Below are positions 58,764 to 64,000 of a DNA stretch of 64,000 bases, in pieces. The notes under the pieces were generated by a model that made no database searches, was not told the DNA's origin, and was given only the letters and a program-made list of their open reading frames with translations. The position numbers and the translations under genes are program-made. The stretch covers positions 806,001 through 870,000 of the forward strand of contig JAPEHQ010000020.1 of the NCBI GenBank assembly GCA_027405735.1, in the 5' to 3' direction. The first letter of the stretch is position 1. The number at the start of each line of letters is the position of its first letter. Source of the stretch: Mucor racemosus (lineage: Eukaryota; Mucoromycota; Mucoromycetes; Mucorales; Mucoraceae).

Positions 58764-61355
58764 ATGTACAGATCCTTAATTTTGAATAAAATTCAAGCAG
58801 TAAAGACAAGCAGAGAGTCAGGTATAAATTATAAAATCTTTGAAAGGTAGTTTATTTTTTACAATCATTATTGACTTAGGGGAGAGACCGCAGCCAACAT
58901 GCAAAGATTGCAAAGAAATTGGCCACTACAACAAGAAATACTACAAATGTAGGCTGTATAAAGAAGAAAAAGCAGATGATGGTGGGTACAACATAAAGTA
59001 AATTATAGATTTTCTAATACTTTTGATAGTTGGCACAAGTAGGAAGCGACAAAATTCAGCGATCAAGAATGTCAAAAGAGAAGCAAAACGCCAAAAAATG
59101 GTAGCAGATCCCAGTGTCCGTTGTACTAATTGTAAAGGTATTGGTCATAAATCATCACGCTCTCCAGATTGTCCCAGGCATATACCATCTAAACTTGAAG
59201 TAATGAATCAAAACTTGGGAACTGGATTCCAATCATTTACTAGAAAACTTCCTTTTGACGCTTGTGTAAAAGAACGTTACAGAAGTGTACTCAAAAATAG
59301 AATTCTCCCTGCAAGTGAGAATGTTCGTCAATTGCTCTTCAGAGCACAAATTTTTGTAAACTATTATATTATTCTTCATTCAAATGAAAATATGCCAGGC
59401 TGCATTTATCGACAGCCTTTCTGGTATTCCATCTGCCAGTTGGTTAACAACAAGCGTGTTACAAATTCCAACGTGATTCCACCTGGTATGCTTGATGACT
59501 GGAACAACTTTAGAATACAACATCCAACTATTTTGTACAAAGCCAACTTGGCTAGTGGTAACAGCCAATGCTTATCGGAGGCATGTCTTCAGGTGTCCAT
59601 TACTTATTTGAATGCTATAGTCGAGACTTTTGAACAGAGAGTAATGTCTTATTTATATTATTTGATCCAAAATATTTGCATGGTAAGCACAAATATAAAT
59701 TTTACTTACATTATAAAACCTCATACTTTTGATTCGTAGGTAATGAAGCCTGATCAAGTGAAGCTCATTGTGAAAGAATATTGCTACCAATATGTTTGTA
59801 GAGGTGAACCTAAATGGCCCACTGGTGTTGCTCTGTCAGATGATTTGAAATTAAAAATTAGAAACGAATGTGATCCGTTACGTGATCATACAACTGAATC
59901 CGTATCATTGAAAAGTCTCTCTGCATCCCCAGGCAATTATATTCGCTGTTTCTCACATATACTTTCAGCCTATGAAGAAGAACATAGAAATCATTCTCCT
60001 TTTGATGTAAGACGGCTTCCGCTACCCAGGTTGTTTAGCATTTCACCAAAACCATCATGTCGGTGTAGATTTGTCAATATTAGTGTAAATGCATTATCTT
60101 GTTTTGTAAAAGAGTCTCTTCCAAAAGGTTATGAAAATCAACTCCAAATGTTTCATCGTATATTTGATTTCACTAAATTACGATTCAAAGAGTAAGTTTG
60201 TTTAAAATATCTTTATAAAAGCCAACTAACATTATCTTGACAAACCATAGCATATCTCAATTAAGAGCAGACGGTGAAAACACAGTCTTGTTCAATAACC
60301 TCGTTAGATCTGATGGATTTGCAGTTGATTTTGTATTTAACAGAAAGAAACAAGAGTCAATCATTGGTAATCATGATTTGACATTAGAAGATTTCACATA
60401 TGAAGAAGTAGAAAATGTTTACAGGCCTGCTTTTATCGATCCTGGACGAAAAGCTGTATTTACTGCTGCGGTTGGCTTGGGAGATGATCATCAAGTACGG
60501 CGGTGTAGTACTAAAGAATACTATGATTTGACCGGCTCCACCAAATACTCCATAAAAATTCAAAAGCTTAAAGATGAAAGGGGTATAACCCCGATTGAAA
60601 CGGATATGCCTACCACAAAAACTTGCCAAGCTACGGCTTATCTTACTTATACAGCTTATATGTTGCTTCATAGACAGACTTTGTTTGATTTTTATGGTTT
60701 TCAAAGAGCCAAAGACAGATTCTTTCTTTACCAAGGTCGTCAAAAGGCTCCACAAATTATGGTGAATATGCTGGTCAATGGTAGTAAAAAATATGACAGA
60801 AAACAAAGAAATAAACGTAAAAAAAAAAGAAAAAGAAGGTTCATGAAAAAACAAAATGCAAATAAGAAGAAAAGAAAGCACACTACCGCCATTTCCAAGT
60901 AAGTTAACAAATTAGCATTCACGCATCACATCAGCTAATGCATTTCATGATGTAGGCATAAATGGAAACCATCAAAATTCCAACAAGATAAAGCCAAGGT
61001 TCCTTTAATTGTTTTTGGTGCAGGAATGTTTGGTAAAGACTTGGTAAAACTAAAAGGTAACAAATGTGGAGTAACTGGCGTTCTCTGGCGTGCTTTAAAG
61101 AAACGAGAAAAAGAAGGAGATCTTTTGGCTGTTACAATTGATGAATTCATGACTTCAAGGATTTGTAATATATGCTATGAAGACTCATTGAAAAAGGTGG
61201 ACGGTGTCAAAGGTCATAATGTTCTTGGATGTCAAAACTGTAAAACACTGTGGCAGATAGACATCAATGCTGCCAAAAATATGCTTCTTATTTCATCATT
61301 AATATGGAGTGGTTATGGTCGTCCGGAGGTGTTTTCTCCTAAGGCAAGATCCTGA
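58764..61355 (+). CDS. Fanzor, RNA-guided DNA endonuclease of the TnpB/Cas12 superfamily (six exons)
   Basis: Exons 58764-58821, 58880-58981, 59030-59682, 59740-60191, 60251-60898 and 60956-61355 join in frame to 770 residues. Two N-terminal zinc knuckles have the same CX2CX4HX7C spacing (C27-C43 and C85-C101), with a bipartite nuclear-localisation-like stretch between them (RKRQNSAIKNVKREAKRQK). The C-terminal RuvC nuclease shows RuvC-I FIDPGRKAVFTAAVG (D485), the Glu just before the zinc ribbon in VTIDEFMTSRIC (E701), a four-Cys ribbon (C708, C711, C730, C733) and RuvC-III QIDINAAKNM (D740). This placement of the Glu is the rearranged site known for Fanzors. A highly basic run (about 605-640) lies between RuvC-I and the rest, suited to nucleic-acid binding. 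Family members use a short guide RNA to cut DNA next to a target-adjacent motif. No stop, frameshift or lost catalytic residue is seen, so it is potentially active. Confidence 0.9.
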
Positions 61356-61469
61356 TCATACAGTTTATTTAATTTGTATCGCCATAGTAAACATGGTTCT
61401 TTTCCTTTGGGAGATTTAGATCATTACAGGTAAGTTATAAGTATTATTACTGTTCAACTGAAGACTAAT

Positions 61470-61612
61470 TTCATTTTTTCCAAATCTCCTTTCTCACTTT
61501 ATCTAAATTTTATTTTCATTTCATCCAAACTTTATCCTCACTATATCCCAATTTTATTCTTATTTCATCCAAAATTTTACTTATTTCATCTGAATTTGAA
61601 GTAGAAATACTG
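61470..61612 (-). repeat. Right terminal repeat of the Fanzor element
   Basis: Inverted relative to 57280 and 58305; contains four to five degenerate units (TCATTTCATCCAAA-type on the plus strand). Only about 115 bases separate it from the Fanzor stop codon. Confidence 0.65.
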
Positions 61613-61614
61613 TA

Positions 61615-62109
61615 GTCGAAAATAGTAAGCTTAGAGCATTTACTGGGTTTCAAATGCATTGATCATCCATTTTCTAGATTTTGGTCCGATCTGGACAAAA
61701 TAAATCGACCACCTTTCTTCCCTCTACTCCTCTGGCGTGTGGTTTAGTAGGTGGAATTGTTCTTCAATACGATCTCGTCAACCGTAGAAGGGTCAACACC
61801 GTTCCTTAACTTTATGCCCAAACCTGACGCGTCCACGATTTGCTGACCCTATGCCCTCCTTCCAACCACCTATGTGTTCTTTATGTTTGGCAATTGTTCT
61901 GAAACTGTTTTTTTTCTTATTTGGTGCCATGTTGTAAATGGGCGTGAGTGACCCATAGGCCGCAGTGATATACTCCAGGAGTGGTGCCCTGGTAGCCCTG
62001 TTAGCTCGCTATTATATCAATCAAATTTGCACTTAACAGTATTTTTTTTCACTTTTTCCATTCTCAAAGCCTTTTCATCTAGTTCTTTCACAACCCTTCC
62101 CCTGAAACC
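61615..62109. other. Intergenic, GC-richer
   Basis: Contains AGTGGTGCCCTGGTAGCCCTGTTAGCTCGC-like text near 61978-62010 that loosely recalls a tRNA or SINE A-box, but no cloverleaf forms. A pyrimidine-rich leader (62041-62105) leads into the next reading frame. Confidence 0.35.
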
Positions 62110-62349
62110 ATGTTCAGATCTCTACTTTCTTCCCAGACTCTTAGTACTTACATTTCCCTGCCCAAGAACCTACACACCAGTCCCATCAACAATGATCCCA
62201 GTTACACTTTCTCACTTTTGAACCTTGCTCCATACTATCCGTATCCAAATACATTTAGTCTCCTGAACTCTTACTTAAACTCCGAACCCGAACTCTTATA
62301 TCCAGTCTTATCTCTCACTTCGCCATGGCGTACAGTTATAGAACTTTAA
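62110..62349 (+). CDS. Possible small gene, 79 aa, unidentified
   Basis: ATG in a good context (AAACCATGTTC) after a C/T-rich leader; the frame (MFRSLLSSQTLSTYISLPKN...) is Ser/Leu/Pro-rich and ends at 62349 with AATAAAG a few bases later, a plausible poly(A) signal. The opening could be a mitochondrial presequence. Base composition is richer in C than its surroundings. No family recognised; a chance frame in a former element is possible. Confidence 0.35.
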   Translation: MFRSLLSSQTLSTYISLPKNLHTSPINNDPSYTFSLLNLAPYYPYPNTFSLLNSYLNSEPELLYPVLSLTSPWRTVIEL

Positions 62350-62547
62350 ATAATGAAATAAAGTTTTTATTTCCCTATGTTGAGAAATGGGTTTCGGTAT
62401 TTAAAATAATAGTAGAAATAAAGTGAATAGATCAGATAATATGTTACTGATTGTTATAAAATGATATGTGTAATGTATTTAAGAGTAATAATTGTCAAGA
62501 GTAAATAATAAAAGATACAAAAATGAAGGTTTCCTTTCTTAATTTAA

Positions 62548-62870
62548 AAGGATGTATTCAATTAATGTACTTAAGAGGATAGTTTCCTGTCTATTAGTAA
62601 CAGAATGTATTCCAGGCTTAAGATTTGTAATAAACAATATTGACGGTTTCCTAACGATTTAACAAGGATGTATTCAATAATGTACTCAAGAGGATAGTTT
62701 TCTGTCTATTAGTAACAGAATGTATTCCAGGCTTAAGATTTGTAATAACAATATTGACGGTTTCCTAACGACTTAACAAGGATGTATTCAATAATGTACT
62801 CAAGAGGATAGTTATCTATTATATAGAATGTATTCCAGGCTTAAGATTTAGATTATAAACAAGTAAAAAG
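62548..62870. repeat. Tandem repeat, unit about 115 bp, 2.8 copies
   Basis: Units begin AAGGATGTATTCAA at 62548, 62664 and 62778 (lengths 116, 114 and a shortened third). Nearly identical between copies 1 and 2, so recently amplified. Confidence 0.8.
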
Positions 62871-62879
62871 ATACTAATG

Positions 62880-63740
62880 TATAAGGGATTGAGATTTTAA
62901 ATAAGAAAAGAGCTAATTTTTATTTAATATCATATTTTGGTGGCATATTTATAGAAAAAGATTGTTATTGTATTACTGATTTAAGGATTGAAAAGAAATG
63001 AATTCATGTTGGGGATAATATTTTAAGGGCCGAAAGGTCTGGTTTGCAACACCTAAAAAAAATAAAAATAAATCGACCATTTTGGTTTTCGATATTTTAA
63101 TCGCTATACTATATTATAAAAAGCTTAAAAGAAAATACAGATAGATACAAAATTATACGCTCTATTCAGTGGTATAAATAAAAAATTGATAGCATTACTC
63201 AAAATTACACTAAAATCCCTTAATCAAAATATCGTTTATTGCCCAAAAGTCGTTGATTTGAATATACAACACCATTTAAAAACTTTTAATAAACAGTATA
63301 TTGACAATACGTATATTCTGTACTAACATTGTCCGATGTTTAGACGCTTTGTTTGTTGTTTAAATTCAGATTTTCTGATTTTCCGAAATTTGAACGAGGG
63401 TTCATAGGCTGAAAATTGGCCGAGAATTGTTGTGTTTAAAATCTTAGTTTTAAGATTTTACAAGCTTTTTTGTGCTAAAAACCACCACTTGTTTTCAAAA
63501 AAAAACAATATTGTATCTATTTTGATCCATCATAGCATAGTGTAATGTGTAAAAAACATATCCGAGTTAATCGCATCCTAGCAGATAGACTAGGTGTTGA
63601 AATATGTCCATTTGAAGGGTGAATTTTCAGTCTTTAATACTGTATAAATTTAGTTTTTTTTTTAAATATATCTACAACCATATCAATCCACAAAAATTCA
63701 CGCAATCTTTCATAAAATATGAACAAATTAGAGGGTTTTA
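62880..63740. repeat. Diverged relative of the conserved X 3' segment
   Basis: 63080-63420 shows loose collinear similarity to the X segment at 39420-39900 (CTCTATTCAG..., AAAATCCCTTAATCAAAATA..., GCCCAAAAGT). Old. No gene. Confidence 0.35.
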
Positions 63741-63757
63741 TTTATTTTATTTACAGA

Positions 63758-63955
63758 TTAATGAAGTTTAGGACATTGCTTTGCTTCTTCAGTGTTAGTT
63801 TTGATATTTCCATGTTCATCAATTGTCATGGCATGGCCAGTTGCCTTTTCATGAATTTTATTGGCTTGTTCAGCAACTTCCTTACGTTCTTCTTCTGAAG
63901 TAGCTTGATGAGTCTTTTCAATAAGTTCTTCGAGTTTAGTTCCTTGAGAATTCAT
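63758..63955 (-). CDS. Small hydrophilic protein, 65 aa
   Basis: Uninterrupted single-exon frame, ATG at 63955, TAA at 63758. The sequence is charged and predicted helical (KLEELIEKTHQATSEEERKE... then AMTIDEHGNIKTNTEE), ending CPKLH. Its amino-acid use is that of a real protein, not a random frame. I do not recognise a family; it could be a stress-related small protein. Upstream regulatory sequence runs off the window. Confidence 0.6.
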   Translation of the reverse strand: MNSQGTKLEELIEKTHQATSEEERKEVAEQANKIHEKATGHAMTIDEHGNIKTNTEEAKQCPKLH

Positions 63956-64000
63956 GATTTAAAGAATATATTTAATGTAAGCTAATGTATAATGGATATT

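Larger units (their letters stand above)
57280..61612 (+). mobile_element. Fanzor-bearing element with Tc1/mariner-like ends
   Basis: Outer ends CAGTATTTCCACTTGAAATT (57280) and, on the minus strand, CAGTATTTCTACTTCAAATT (61612) match at about 24 of 27 positions when the flanking TA is included, and both are flanked by TA (57278-57279, 61613-61614). A second left-type end, CAGACTTTACACTTGAAATT, lies inside at 58305. Behind both 58305 and 61612 the inverted similarity continues for over 100 bases as degenerate units of TTTAGA(C/T)AAAGTGAG type. The only gene inside is Fanzor; no transposase is present, so mobility would need a transposase supplied in trans. Which left end is the functional one is not decided by sequence. 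Confidence 0.7.

Noticed and set aside
61950..62015. Possible tRNA or SINE head
   Set aside because: An A-box-like word is present but no cloverleaf, B box or A-rich tail can be found.
62548..62870. Direct repeats as a possible CRISPR array
   Set aside because: Units are contiguous 115-bp tandem copies without spacers, in a eukaryotic genome.

Overview
The window looks like a nuclear contig from a filamentous zygomycete, most likely Mucorales (Mucor/Parasitella-like). The reasons are high AT content, short (about 50-90 bp) GT-AG introns often with a CTAAC/CTAAT branch site, pyrimidine-rich leaders, fungal families (FKBP12, Shr3-type chaperone, Avt-type transporter, cyclin L), dense Ty3/gypsy and Tc1/mariner elements, and a Fanzor gene. 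Nothing prokaryotic is seen.

Host genes form small islands. 1-2032: the 3' part of a single-pass membrane protein converges on a five-part-conserved, four-exon cyclin L. 15254-18393: an APC amino-acid permease (patA-like) converges on FKBP12 (fkbA), with a small twin-CX3C reading frame behind it. 21494-28606: a class V aminotransferase converges on an Shr3-type permease chaperone, which shares a divergent promoter with a large FUSC/ArAE-2 membrane protein, which in turn converges on a GNAT acetyltransferase. 30691-30763: tRNA-Lys(UUU). 54027-55845: an Avt3/4-type vacuolar amino-acid transporter. 63758-63955: a small hydrophilic protein. All spliced models given here keep frame across every intron. 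Four convergent pairs are extremely tight, and two share stop-codon bases.

The rest is mobile DNA. A very young chromodomain Ty3/gypsy element (4290-11063, near-identical LTRs, 5-bp target duplication ATGAG) sits inside an older dispersed repeat, here called X (about 3.05 kb, four copies). X carries a degenerate exon of cytoplasmic dynein intermediate chain. Two intact Tc1/mariner elements lie at 32898-34225 and 35547-37185. Solo LTRs lie at 40390-40843, 50991-51385 and 52111-52825. Two copies of another repeat (R1) lie about 17.0 kb apart.

The outstanding find is at 57280-61612: a complete six-exon Fanzor gene (predicted 770 aa, RuvC residues D485, E701, D740 and a four-Cys zinc site all present) bracketed by inverted repeats that start CAG and are flanked by TA, as in Tc1/mariner elements. 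Fanzors are the eukaryotic relatives of TnpB/Cas12 and act as RNA-guided DNA nucleases. Comparison of X copies also shows TACTGTA/TACAGTA scars where sister copies have a plain TA, which are the expected excision footprints of CAG-ended Tc1/mariner elements.

All calls rest on reading the sequence; no database search or alignment program was run. Exon limits are inferred from splice consensus and protein-family continuity.
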